NCBI GenBank assembly: GCA_958298945.1
Contig: OY282609.1
Location: 15,792,326-15,856,325, forward strand
Length of the DNA: 64,000 nucleotides
Reading direction: 5' to 3'
Source: Atherix ibis
Lineage: Eukaryota; Arthropoda; Insecta; Diptera; Athericidae
The notes beneath the pieces were generated by a model that made no database searches, had not been told where the DNA came from, and saw only the letters and a program-made list of their open reading frames with translations. The position numbers were made by a program, and so were the translations under genes. Of the stretch, positions 1 to 11,400 are shown one piece after another; the stretch's first letter is position 1, and every line of letters begins with the position of its first letter.

Positions 1-340
1 AATAGGCTTAGGAATCATCTCTCCTCATGTAGGGCCCAAAATTTCTTCGCAGGATCCCCCTCTCGACAACGGACAAGAGCACAAAATGTTTTGTTTTTTT
101 GAGAATTCAAGTTTCTAAGTAACTCATGAAGACTTGGGAAGAATAGTGTCTTGTACAGCAGTAACTTCGATGTTATAGACTGACTGAAATAGGCTCTGTG
201 GTAGATTTCTTCTTCCATGCCCGTAAATAAGAGATAATTTAACTCTTTCGAAACTTTTTTTTTGTTATAGTAAATCATTGAACGACAAATTGTGGGACTT
301 TAACCTTATCGCTTTCTTTCATGCTCCTCTAGACGTACTT
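1..340. other. Left edge, no gene recognised
   Basis: The minus strand has an 87-codon open frame ending near position 14, but its amino acids (for example CREGDPAKKFWALHEER) match no family I recognise and no splice sites bound it. It may be part of the neighbouring LINE fragment or intronic sequence of the gene that starts at 6654. Confidence 0.4.
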
Positions 341-344
341 TTAT

Positions 345-960
345 TAGTATGGTACGATTATCGCAACGTCAGGGCCACTACATTCTCCGGTGTCAGAGGT
401 CCGCCAGCGCACTTCTAAGCCTCTTCTCTTTCCGCATTGAATCGGGCGCAATTAAAGAACACGTGCTCCGCGCTGTTCACAATCCCGTCACAAGTAGGGC
501 AAATTGGACTAGAATCCAATTTAAAGCGACATGGGTAAACCCGAAAATATCCCTGATATGACGGTGGGTCCAATCCAAACGATTTTGCCACCTACTCTTG
601 GACCCGTTTCGTTCCTCCGTACGTGCAACGGATTGCGCCACAGCGTCATACCGACCTCCGCCGCTCATCTGCCAGTATTTCAAACGATATCAATCCGGCC
701 ACAACACAAATGGCCTCGTAAAACACTGTTCGGAATGCGGAGGCCACCTTAAATGCGCTCCTACGGTAGACGGAGACAAATCCACGTATGTAGGTTGGGC
801 TAATCAATCCATTCACCCGTATTGACGCAGCATACAGTAGGATAGACCCGACAACGGTCGCCAAAAGGGTCCTCCTGCTCTGTCTGGATACCTCAAGATT
901 CGGCATTAGGCGCGCCAGAACTGAACCTTGAGGGACCCTCTTCGTTATTCATAGAACAGT
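345..960 (-). mobile_element. Degenerate non-LTR retrotransposon (R1/jockey-like), C-terminal end
   Basis: Three minus-strand frames line up as the end of a LINE reverse transcriptase ORF. From 906 downwards comes the post-catalytic region (MPNLEVSRQSRR, then VASAFRT and a Cys-Val-x-Ala-Gly-Leu segment). A frameshift near 680-640 leads to RWQNRLDWTHRHIRDI, and a second near 550 leads to the terminal zinc knuckle, CPTCDG followed by SAEHVFFNCARFNAER, with an in-frame stop after it. That order and the CxxC...H...C knuckle are typical of R1/jockey-type elements. The two frameshifts show it is dead. No poly-A tail or target duplication was found, so the edges are approximate. Confidence 0.85.
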
Positions 961-2390
961 TGACAAATTTCTGTGTTTCCTTACATATTTTTCCCTGATT
1001 TATTAAAGTTTTTTAGAAGATTTCGTTGATTTTGAGTACCGTACTTAGACTGACCTATTAAACTAAAGCGTTTTAATTCTTAAAAATAAACAAATATATT
1101 TTTAAAAAAAAACTTCTTTGCTTACTAATTAAAGATAAAAGCTGAATTTTGTATTTTTTTTTATCTTGAATTTGTTAGCATATTTTTTTAAATTCTTTTA
1201 GACTGTTAGAGTGATTGTCTAAATTAAACCCTTTGCACACATAAAACTAAAAAAGAAAATTCACACCTGAGTGTTTTACGATAAGGGACTGCTATGTTAT
1301 TATCTGCAATTCTCTATATTGAATTAGGATTAAAAGGATTCAATTAAAGATTATGCAATTTTCTTTTTTCCTCCATTTAATTTGGATACTTTTCCAATCA
1401 ACCATTTAAATCGTTTTCAACATAATCGTAAGTTATGCTCTTGTTAAATTGAAAATTTAAATGTTAAAATCATTGCTTTTGAACAAAGTTTTTTGGCTTA
1501 GCAATTGAACGTTACTTAAAAAAGAAAACAAACTATTGGTACTACGAAACTTTTCAAAGTAAATATTTTCTATTTACTCTGAAAAGACATAATTATTGTT
1601 GAGAAAAACTTCCAAATTCTTTATATCAGAATGTTCACTTCCTTTTCTTGGTGTTTTTTCCCCTGTCTTCCAGATAAAGGGAGGCGAGGGGTCTGCTTTA
1701 TACAATTGCAACTGTATAATAAACATTATAAACTTTTTCGTTCATTCTATGTTGTATTTTTCTCTTTTGTATCGTAATGGAGATAAGTTCAAGTACAAAA
1801 GTATTTTCGAGTGTATACTTTTATTTCTTTTAATTAATAAACTTTTACAGATAGTAAGAGAAAAAAAAAGTTATGAATAATAATGATTTTTTTTCGTAGT
1901 ATAATGTTGAATGAAATTGCGCAAAAAAGAAAATAAATTGATTATTCAATATTGATTTTTATATTTGCTTTTCGTTAAAAGATTTTCTATTGTACAATAA
2001 ATTGGAAACTGTTTATTAGATGAATTATAAATAATTACACTCGGTAATTGATTGTCAACTTAAGGAATTGTTTTTTTTTTCTTTTCTTAAAGCTAACAAA
2101 ATGTTTTCATGTTCTGGAAGCTACCAAAAGGATCATCTGAATTATACCATTTAAAAATTAGATCGGCACGTGAATTTCTTTTATCAAATAAGTCTTTGAT
2201 CGGCGACTCATCTCATCAGAAGAAAGCTTCGATGCTTAAATGACAGATAATAAATCTCTTTCACTTTTTTAAACAATTTTATTTAATTTTTATACAATAC
2301 ATAAATGTTATTTCATTTAATGTAGTTCTCTGGGGCTGCCATACATCGAAGCATTCATTGGCTGCAACACTTCTACTGGAATCACCTTCA
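961..2390. other. AT-rich non-coding stretch
   Basis: Homopolymer-rich A/T sequence with no open frame that resembles a protein, no splice-bounded exon on either strand and no recognised transposon. It probably lies in the first intron of the gene starting at 6654. Confidence 0.5.
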
Positions 2391-2400
2391 GCTTCTTGAT

Positions 2401-2516
2401 AAGGATAAAAAAATACTTGTAAAGACTCTATTTTGATACTGTCCATAACATTTACTCTCTTTTAAATGTTATGGACAGTATCAAAATGGAGTCTTTACAA
2501 GTATTTTTTTATCCTT
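2401..2516. repeat. 54-bp inverted repeat with 8-nt loop
   Basis: Arms 2401-2454 and 2463-2516 are reverse complements at 53 of 54 positions, with an 8-nt loop. The near-perfect match in otherwise decayed sequence suggests a recent snap-back event. It directly abuts a mariner remnant. Confidence 0.9.
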
Positions 2517-2529
2517 GAAAGGACGAAAA

Positions 2530-3065
2530 GTTACACGGACTTAGATCAGGTGAATATGGGAGGTAAGAGTTACCACAAATGTTATTTTCCCACCAAAACT
2601 CGTCGACGGTGATAGCAATGTGACAGGGGGGCGTTCTTATGGTGGAGTATCCATGTTTTAACAATATTCAATCTGATGCGGAGCCCATTGTATGAGAATT
2701 CAACTTTTTTTTGTAAAGGATTCCTCAAAAAGCCCCACATTTTCATCCGTTTTTAATGCTGAAGGCCGCCCATGTGCACTTAACACAGAGCATGTTACCT
2801 GTAAACTCATTGCACCTTTTCGTGAGTCAAACTTGCGAGCTCACCAAACTAAACCTCTAATTTCATGGCACATCGTTGTTCCAATATTCGCTTTTCCATT
2901 CTTCGTAACACACTACAAAACACAACGTAACTTAACACGATCTTTAGGGCCACATAGTTGCCGGGTGAGCCTGAGAATTATACAAGCTTTATAGCAGGGA
3001 AGTCTGCAGTGTTGCCAAATCGCAATGGTAAAAATGAGTGAATAGTATATTATGAAGGATACACA
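2530..3065 (-). mobile_element. Mariner internal-deletion derivative, copy 1
   Basis: Read on the minus strand, the segment starts with an ATG-led mariner N-terminus near 2908 (MEKRILEQRCAMK), continues with stops and frameshifts to the helix-turn-helix linker motif LKTDENV near 2740, then jumps directly to the last third of the transposase, ending in the PYSPDL catalytic motif near 2545. The DNA between (the first catalytic Asp) is missing. A second copy at 3215-3790 has the same layout, so the deletion predates amplification. Non-functional. Confidence 0.75.
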
Positions 3066-3214
3066 AATTTAAACATTCTCATACAAATATTATTTGTATC
3101 TTTTTGAACAAGCTTACTTTATGATTTTCCCAATTTGTTTTTCTCTATTTTGCTAAGAAATAATTTCCCTAATTGATGGTTTTATTAACCTAGAAATTAG
3201 TGGGTTTTGTTAAC

Positions 3215-3790
3215 CTAAAAATTCGATCAGGTGAATATGGGGACTAAAGATTACCACAAATGTCATTTTCCCACCAAAACTCGTCGATGATGATAAAAAT
3301 GTGACAGAGGAGCGTTGTTATGGTGGAGTAACCATATTTAAACAATATTCAATATGATACGTAGCCCTTTTTCTGAGAATTCAAAAACTTTTTTTTATAA
3401 AGATGTCCTAAAAAAGTTCCACATTTAAATCCCTTTTTAATGTTGAGAACCGCCCATATGCTCTTAACCATAGAGCATATTACCAGTAGACTCATTGCAA
3501 CTTTTCGTTAGTCAAACTCGCGAGCTCACCAAACTTAACCACAAATTTCATGGCACATCGTTGTTCAAAATTTCGCTTTTCCATTCTTCGTAACTCACTA
3601 ACAAAACACAATTTCATTTATCAATATTTATAGGTCCACGTAATTGCGGATGAGCTTGAGACTTGTACAAGCTTTATAGCAGGGAAGTCCGCAGTGTTGC
3701 CAAATCGTAGTGGTACAAATGAGTGGACAGTATGTTATGAAGGATAAACAAATTTAAACATTCTCATACAGATATTCTTTTGTAATTTAC
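3215..3790 (-). mobile_element. Mariner internal-deletion derivative, copy 2
   Basis: Same layout as the copy at 2530-3065: the PYSPDL end near 3228, then the deletion, then the N-terminal region with LKTDENV-like sequence near 3420 and the gene start near 3590. The flanking stretch that reads agggaagtccgcagtgttgc is shared with copy 1, so the two form a direct tandem pair. Diverged by many point changes. Confidence 0.75.
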
Positions 3791-3905
3791 ATTTTCATCC
3801 GTTTTTAATGCTGAAGTCTTTCCATATGCTTTTAACACAGAGCATGTTACCGGTAGACTCATTGCACATTTTCGTAAGTCAAACTCGCGAACTCACCAAA
3901 GCAGT
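3789..3905 (-). mobile_element. Third mariner fragment, cut by a Harbinger remnant
   Basis: Repeats part of copies 1 and 2 (the segment around the LKTDENV motif and the Leu-rich helix) and stops abruptly at about 3905. Sequence matching the flank of copies 1 and 2 (tatattatgaaggataaaca) resumes at about 5226, so the intervening 1.3 kb probably inserted into, or replaced, the middle of this copy. Confidence 0.6.
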
Positions 3906-5214
3906 GGTACAAATGAAGGAACACTATAGCTGTCTTCCATTGGGAAAGTTTTGCTACTCAAAAAAGCTTCAACTACTCTTGCTCATACAGATGAGTACTT
4001 CGCTTTTGTAGTTGCGCATGCAATTTACGGTAGAAGAATTTTAGTTCCCAAAATGAATAAAGATAGCTTAGCGGGTTCGTTGGTTATGTTGAAGTGTCAT
4101 ATTTTTGTTATGTTTACTTTATTCGTGCAGCAAAAGCGAAAAGAAATGGATCCAATATTACTGGAGTGTGTTTTTACACCGTCCAAGTCATGGAGGACGT
4201 ACTGCAGTTGGTTTTGATGTTTAAATATACATGACGTTGTGGTTTCTAGTAAATACTGAAAGTGTACCGACAAATTGCAGACAGATTTGATGTCACAGAA
4301 AGTAGTGTCTATCGAATTTTATACCGCGTAGTAAAATGGTTTGCTGAAGTGACAGCATCCGAAATGCAAAATAACCAGATGCAATTGCCAGCTATGAAAG
4401 GTGTACCCGGTGTTGTTCGGGCTATTGAATGTTCTCATATTAAAATCAATCCTCCTCAACGTGACAACCAAGCATACTGCAATAGGAAAAAATATTATAG
4501 TCTGCTTTTGCAGGGAATTGTAAACGCCAAGAAAAAGTTTATAGATTTACAGGCGTATTACTGAGAATGAGACCATCATTATACCAGGAGTGATACTTGG
4601 AGACTCAGCGTACGGTATAAGCAGATATTTAGTTCCCCCGTTTAAGGGTTTTAGAAACTAAACTGAAATTGATTTCTGTGACATAGAACATTTAGCTAAT
4701 GAAGTCAACAACATACAGAATTACGCTGAATCTGAAGGAACTGACAGCAACAATGGTGCACATGCGAGACAGCAAATGTTTGAAAATACTGGATTGTTAA
4801 ATTAATTTAAACTTAAATGATGCATTTGTGTAACTTCATATTTATTATAACACTCTCAATTGTAAATAAATGCATCCTTGCCTAACAAAAATAAAAATAA
4901 TCAATTTATAAAATATATAAAATATCTTAATTTAACTTATATAATATATTTAAAAGTATAAAACGAGTTGATGATAATTGGACCTATAACGAGAGTAAAG
5001 CATTAATAATTGTTTTCGTACAACATTTATTAATGCTTAACCCTCGTTATAGGTCCAATTTTTAGACATTATGTAATATTTATCAAATTCAAAGATTCTC
5101 CGAAACACATCCACTCCACTTCACGTTGACAAGCTGAATAAACTCAGTATTTTGAGGTTATATTTTACTTCTGTCAGAAAGCTCTGCGTTCCATTGGGCA
5201 AGTACTCCCAAGTA
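3906..5214 (+). mobile_element. PIF/Harbinger transposase remnant
   Basis: The open frame 4262-4564 reads as the helix-turn-helix and first catalytic part of a HARBI1-type transposase: YRQIADRFDVTESSVYRI, then GVPGVVRAIECSHIKI (the usual GAIDCTHI-like block carrying the first catalytic Asp, here Glu-Cys) and NRKKYYSLLLQGIVNAK. A frame change near 4560 leads to PGVILGDSAYGISRYLVPPF, the block with the second catalytic Asp, then a stop. A C-terminal piece with SEGTDSNNGAHARQQMF ends at 4804. The Asp-to-Glu change in the first block, the frame change and the missing middle show it is inactive. Terminal repeats were not recognised. Confidence 0.8.
4976..5060. repeat. 34-bp hairpin inside the Harbinger remnant
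   Basis: Arms 4976-5009 and 5027-5060 are reverse complements at 32 of 34 positions around a 17-nt loop. It lies downstream of the Harbinger coding remnant and may be a separate small fold-back insertion. Confidence 0.85.
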
Positions 5215-5375
5215 CTTGCGAGTGGCAAAATATATTATGAAGGATAAACAAATTCCAACATTCCAATACAGATATTCTTTTGTATCTTCTTCAGCAAGCT
5301 TTCTTTATAATTTTTCCAATATGTGTTGCTCTATTTTGATAAGAAAAAATTTTCCGAAGTTCGAATTTTGTTAAT
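5215..5375. mobile_element. Distal piece of the split mariner fragment
   Basis: Closely resembles 3045-3175 (the stretch after the mariner gene start in copy 1), including tatattatgaaggata and the run through gctctattttgataagaaa. It fits as the other half of the fragment at 3789-3905. Confidence 0.6.
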
Positions 5376-6530
5376 TTAAAAATTTGCATTTTCCAAGTTT
5401 TGACATCAAAGAATTTTTATTGTTTATATTTTCTATGGAATTTTATGTAACAAATTATTCAAATTTACTGTTTCTGACTAAGGAATAGCCCACAGTACCG
5501 GTTTTTAACGCAAAAAAAGTAGTAAACTTACTATTGTGGCTTGAAATCCAGTTCTTCTAGTTATTTGAACACTGAATTCATCGAAGTGTGGCAAAGTGGA
5601 CTTAAAACTAAAATATTCGTACATGCGGTCATACAAACGTGCACACAACATGCATACTACAAAATACACACATTGGCATTGGATGGTATACGGCTGACCA
5701 CGATGGCAACATATGTGCATTGCACAGTCAGTCGTACGATAACATTCAACGAGAATACGCGTAACCCAGCATTCAACAAAAACACGCGTAAACTTAAACG
5801 AAGTTAATTTTATAATTGATATATAACCGAATAAATAAGATATCAAATTTAAATAATGTGTTGTAATTTCAACTAGTTATTATAACCATAGAAGGATTGA
5901 AAAAGAGCGTATCTCCATTAACTGATATCACAACATAAATGGAGAAAAATATTTATAATTTCCTGATAAATACTCAGTACACTATTTAAGTTTCATCCCT
6001 TCTGACTTCAAATTTGTCGACAAAGGAAAGAAAACACAACTAACTTACGCACATGCTCTTACATACTTCACTAAACTTTAAGGCAAATGTGAGGTTTTGG
6101 TGTATCTATGAGAATTACAGACAATCGCGAGCATTATTAAATTAGTCACGATTTATGTTAATAAATACTAAAAATATCGACATGGGACGGTGCAGGAATA
6201 GTTCAAATAAATTGCTGTAGTGTGAAATTACGAAAATTATTGTATTTTACAATAACATTAACATTCGAACTGAGAAAAAAACTCGACTTGCGATCGGTTT
6301 TTTTTTGTTAAACCAAATAAATTATATCAAAAACTAAATTTTATCCTTAAAATAAAAATATCCATTAATATTCGTACACAAACGCTTGCAGATGTAAAAT
6401 TAAATACGAATGCCTCTCTATAAGAACAATCTATACTCTATAACCTCTAATATGTTTAGTTAACAATAATAAAGGATTTAATTTAAAATACATAACTCAA
6501 CCGGAAATAGGCGAGAAAACCAAAACTTAC
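5376..6530. other. Non-coding, probable intron
   Basis: Contains a less AT-rich island (about 5530-5810) with open frames on both strands but no recognisable protein and no splice-bounded exon. The rest is plain AT-rich sequence. It lies directly downstream of the splice donor at 6529-6530, so it is read here as intron. Confidence 0.45.
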
Positions 6531-6654
6531 CCGAAATATCACTCACTCCTTTCACTTTCGCACCAACGCCTACTAATTTGTTTTGGCCCAAACCGGTAAT
6601 GTGCTTAAATAGAACCAATTCGATTTTGACAGTTTCGTCGTGGTGGGAAATCAT
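6531..6654 (-). CDS. First coding exon of an unidentified gene running off the left edge
   Basis: Minus-strand ATG at 6652-6654, with an in-frame TGA 15 codons or fewer upstream, opens 41 codons plus one base, ending in a strong donor (G then GTAAGTTTT). It begins MISHHDETVKIELVLFKHIT and ends KVKGVSDIS. The alternation of a hydrophobic strand, a Gly-rich turn and a second strand (VGVGAKVKGVS) looks like the first two strands of a C2-type beta sandwich. The spacing recalls the first C2 domain of ferlins, but that is a weak guess. No second exon was found in 1-6530, so intron 1 would be more than 6 kb or exon 2 lies outside the window. Same strand as Piezo, start about 1.6 kb beyond its stop. 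Confidence 0.6.
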
Positions 6655-8060
6655 ATCATCATGATTTTCTCATCTTAAATGCCGATTTTTAAAATTCAAA
6701 GTTGACATTTTGTTTTTGAAAATTTTGAAAAAATAAATAAATTTACATAAATTTTTTTGGTATGGAAAAATTTATTTTAATATTATAAATATATTTTTCC
6801 TGAGAATAAAAGTAATCCAAAGATGAAAAAGAAAAATAACAAAAATTCCATTTTTAAATAAATTTTATATTGTTGATCTTTCTTCTTTTTTTTTACTTTT
6901 ACATTAAATATTTATTAAAAATATATATAATTGTTCGTAAAGTGCATTAAATAAGTCACAGGCGCCATATGTTTTTTTTTTTAAATTTATTTATTTTACT
7001 ACAAAATTTATTCGTTTAAATATTTCTTAATGCATTTGTTTTTCGTTTTTTTTTTTTTGATGTTGCAAAAGCAATAAATTGAATATAATTTATAAAAATG
7101 TACTTGGTAGATTGCATATCTTAAACTATAATATAGAATTTAAAAAATATATATAATTTCTTCATCAAATTATTCCACATAAACTTTTTGATTTCATATC
7201 AAACTATCTTTGCCATTGTTTGAAATATTTTCATTGAATTTCATTTTATTAAAAAGTATAATTATTTGTATGCATAATAAAAAGCGTACACGTATTTATA
7301 TAATTAAACACTGAATATTGGCCAGTTTGTATATATCTATTAGTAGTTTTTCATATAAATATTTTTTTTTAATGTAACAATTATGTGTGTTTAAGAAAAG
7401 TTAATTGCACTAATTATTATATTATTATGACAATTATTGATGAAATATTTTGCGGCACTTATTTTCAAGCAATTATTTTATTTAATTTTCAAATAAATTT
7501 TCAAGTACAAAAAAAAGGAATTATTATTATATTCATTTTATTTAATTCCAGTTAATTCTATATAATTTAATTTGTATTTACAATGTAATTCTTTATTGTT
7601 CATAATTTATTTTTGATATTTTTATATAAATGAGTAAAAAATATACATGTACTTATATATATTTATAGTTAAATACTTTTTTCATATATTGTTTTTTTTT
7701 TCTCAAATATTCTTTTAATTATAATTTAACCTATTTGCTTATTTTTGTCACTTTTTACTCTTTTTAATTCAAATTTTGGTCTATTTATATATTTTTTTGT
7801 TGTTGAAATGTTATTGTTTATTTAAATGTGAATTTGATTTGTATTATTAAATGTTTTGGTGTTTAATGGTTTCTGTGTATTTCCTATAATATTGCATCTA
7901 GAATAACTTTTATATCGACTTTACTTTATAACATTATCATTATTGTAACTATTAATATTCTTTCTATAAATATTACTATTATTTTTTTTAAATTTTTAGT
8001 TAATTATTGTACGATTCTATTTTAACTATTCTTTTATTGATTCTGCTATTATTTTGGCTT
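6655..8060. other. Spacer between Piezo 3' end and the next gene
   Basis: About 1.4 kb of AT-rich sequence with long T runs and no coding potential on either strand. It should hold the promoter and 5' UTR of the minus-strand gene starting at 6654, though no TATA box or initiator stands out against this base composition. Confidence 0.5.
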
Positions 8061-8289
8061 TTTATTAAATATGAGATTTAATAAAAAATGCCTGAAGATC
8101 CCTGAATTGATTTTTTTTTTTTTTTGGTTTCGGCAAACTATTGTATTTATTTTTTTTTTTTTTGAATAATTTATTTCGATTAATGCGACAACATATATGA
8201 CATATCCATTGGATATTATATATATATTTTTTTATAGAAAAAATAAAAGTAAATGAACGCAGCAATGCAGTATTTCATTTAATACTAAT
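8061..8289 (-). other. Piezo: Piezo 3' UTR with candidate poly-A signal
   Basis: Follows the stop codon. Read on the minus strand, AATAAA occurs near 8062-8067, and another overlaps the stop codon itself. The first is the more believable cleavage signal. The end is an estimate because T-rich sequence makes such hexamers common here. Confidence 0.4.
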
Positions 8290-8469
8290 TTATTCTGCTC
8301 TTCGACGAACACTAGCTCTACTTCGTATACTTTCCGTTTCTTCCGTTTCATCGTCGGTATTTTCTTCTTTAGGACGTGTCCATTTTATCATAGTCTCTGG
8401 TGATCGATATACGAATATCAATTTCGCGAACAAATCTTCCTCTAAAGTAAATTCGAGAGCTTCACGTAC
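8290..8469 (-). CDS. Piezo: Piezo exon 46 (C-terminus and stop)
   Basis: Residues 2793-2851, phase 0. Starts [19 protein letters not shown] and holds the near-universal [12 protein letters not shown] motif of the C-terminal domain, which packs under the pore. The tail after it ([20 protein letters not shown] then RRRAE) is acidic then basic, longer than the mammalian tail and probably unstructured. TAA at 8290-8292. Confidence 0.97.
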   Translation of the reverse strand, partial: VREALEFTLEEDLFAKLIFVYRSPETMIKWTRPKEENTDDETEETESIRSRASVRRRAE

Positions 8470-11400
8470 CTGTAGTAAGAGCAGAAATTTTATAAAAATT
8501 TGTTATCATTACTTTTATTTATAAATAACCGAATTCAATACGTACAAGATAAATATCGAGGCACAATTGTAGTATTCTATCGACATATGGAAGGTCATCG
8601 AACATGATTTTATATATGCTACCAGAAACAAAGTCCTTCAACATTTTCGAGAAGATGAACACGTATGTTACGTAAACGTATATTATACTACAAAAAAATG
8701 ATATTAAAATTTAATTTACTAATAAATCTTAATATTAAAATAAAAACACCACATACCCTCCAGAAGTGATGAAACTGACTGTGGACGGAAATAGTTTATC
8801 GTTAAACGTATACAATATAATATTTGAACTGCAGTTAGTAGTGAATGGAATTTTTTTGAAGATGTCATATAATGGATCACTACAATTCTCCTTCACTTCC
8901 CACCAAATCTCCTCGTTTGTAGGTCCACCGAATAGTGGTTTGATGAGAATATCCTGATACACTAAAACCACATAACAAATAAGTATTAGAGATAACTTAT
9001 TTATTATTTAAAAAAAAAGAACAAAAATTACATTCTCCTTTAGATATAAGTTGAGGAATTGGTGATAGTTGTCCCGACCTCTTAACCTAATTTTTGATAA
9101 ACAAAAACAAAAAAATACTTTAATTTATTTGTTCAATTTGATTAAAATTCAAATACAGTTGCTATTCATACCTTAACAAATTTCGGCAACATTCCTGGTA
9201 ATCGAAGGGGCAATTCATTTGAATTATTTTTTAGCATTGATATAAGATATTGTCGCCCAGGATGTTTACCATCCATCTCAAACGTCACCTCCGCCGATGT
9301 TGTGTCCGATTTATCTTCGCTCTTAGTCTCTGTACGCCTAGTCATGGCATATCTGAATCGGCAATTTAACGTTTGACCTTTGGTTATAGAAAAATTTCCA
9401 AACTTGTTAGCCGTACATCGATGAAAATATTTTTAAAAATATTAACCTTTAATAAGATCATCTAAGAATCGTTCCTTTTCTGGTGGTGAGATATTCCAAA
9501 GTGAAGTTGAATTGGCACCTAAAACTACAGCTGCAATATCAGCTTCGTCATAATTTGCCAAGAAGGTTAAAGCAACTTTATCTTTGTCATAAGCGTTTTG
9601 CATAGAATTGAACAAATCCGGATCAAATCTAAAAACAAACAACAAGGCAAAAAAATAAAACAAATGAAAATGTTGATTAGTTAATTTTAATAAATTGATA
9701 TTTACGTTAAGATATTGTTGCTTTGAGCGCTCATTTGATAAACAGGCTCGTAAGGTCCGATTTTCAATGAAACTGTCACATCGGTTGGAATGTTAGCGGT
9801 ACCTACTGTGTTTCCAAGAGCGAACAATGTCATCGGACCCCAAATCATAGCGAATAGAACCAATATAGCCGTTCCGCCAATTGCTACTTTTACTGTTGCG
9901 CCTTTTTTCTGTGCTCTTGGAGCTGGCAAATCTTGTTCCATTTGTCGAGTGCATTTAATCAAAAATATAGTTGAAAATATATCCTCCATTTTTAACCAAT
10001 CGAACAGTGTCATAGTGGTATCTGTGCACACCCAATCCATAAGCGTTCGGAATTCATATAAGAATGGCACAAGCATATATCTGTGATAATTACAAATTTA
10101 GTGAAAAACTTTTTTTTTTAAATTTTAATTCAAAAACTTACACTCGAAACGCTATCATGTTGAATAGAGAGAAGCCTTTGGTAAGGAAATTACCCAAAAT
10201 ACGTGACGGATATCCACACCGAATCTGGTACGAGGATAATAGCAAATAGAAGCATTTGAATATGTAAAATATAACAGGAGCCATATTCGAATTGAAACTA
10301 CGCTCTGTCACAGCCGGGATAACAAAGAACATCCATATGTGTAGTCCAATCACAAGAGCGAAATGGAAAATTACTTTATACACCAATGCCTTTCTCAGAT
10401 AGAGAGCACGATCAATTAAAATTAATACAAATTGTAGCAATAGCATTATTAAAAACGGAATAGGAACTTTGTTCTCTTCTAAGTATGTTGTCACAGCTAC
10501 ATCCTCCAGTTGAGGCTAGAATGGTTTTGATAAAAAGTCAATATTTTTGTTGTTGCTGTTGTTGTTGTTATTTGTAAATTCACTTACACCAAAAGCTGTA
10601 AATCCAAATAGAAGTACGAAAAAATTGATAAAATCACAGAAGAACAGCATTGCGTACACATCGGAGGGTAATCGTGATTTGTAAATTAAATCCTTAAAGA
10701 ATGTCAACACAGACGAGCAATATTTTGCACTCCTACAAATAAATTTTTTTTTTTTATTTCAAATTATTGTAGTAACTTTTTACTTTTTTAAAGTCTTATT
10801 AAATATTTACTTACGTTATCTTAACAATACCGGGTAAATAATTTCCGGGACTCTCAATGAAATTCGACACATGTACTGGAGGGGCATCAGAATCTTCAGC
10901 TTCGTCTGAGTCCCGTTTTACCAGCATTAAAGTATCTTCACCTTTAGTAATGATTGCTGCATCATTACTAGAAGTACCATAAAAAAAATATTACAACTAA
11001 AAATGTCAGTTAATGTGAGGGAGAGAAAAAAGAAACGAAATTTCCTTTTATAAATTCTACTATTTCTAACTTTGAACAAATTTTTTTTTTAATAAATTTT
11101 TACTAGATTTTTCGCTATTGCAATTAAAGAAATAATTAACAATTAAACTACTATCAAGTTAATAAGAATTGATTTTACCCGTTTATAATTTCTATTGATA
11201 AGTTTGCTAAGGCTAATTTATTTTCAGTATTAATAAAATCTCCATTTTCTGATTCCAATATGTCATTTTGCTTCAAATTCCCAAGAACGGTTTTTTCTAT
11301 TTTCATTTTGTTGTTTTATGTTTTAAATTTTTTTTTTTAGTAATTTTTTATATACTAAGTCCGTTCAAAAGTATGGCGAATTTAGAATTTCAGCGGGTTA

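Noticed and set aside
5505..5846. Overlapping open frames on both strands, less AT-rich
   Set aside because: Neither translation resembles a protein family, and no splice sites bound them.
8290..9086. Alternative frame of exon 43 ([18 protein letters not shown])
   Set aside because: Open and protein-like, but it breaks phase with both exon 42 and exon 44.
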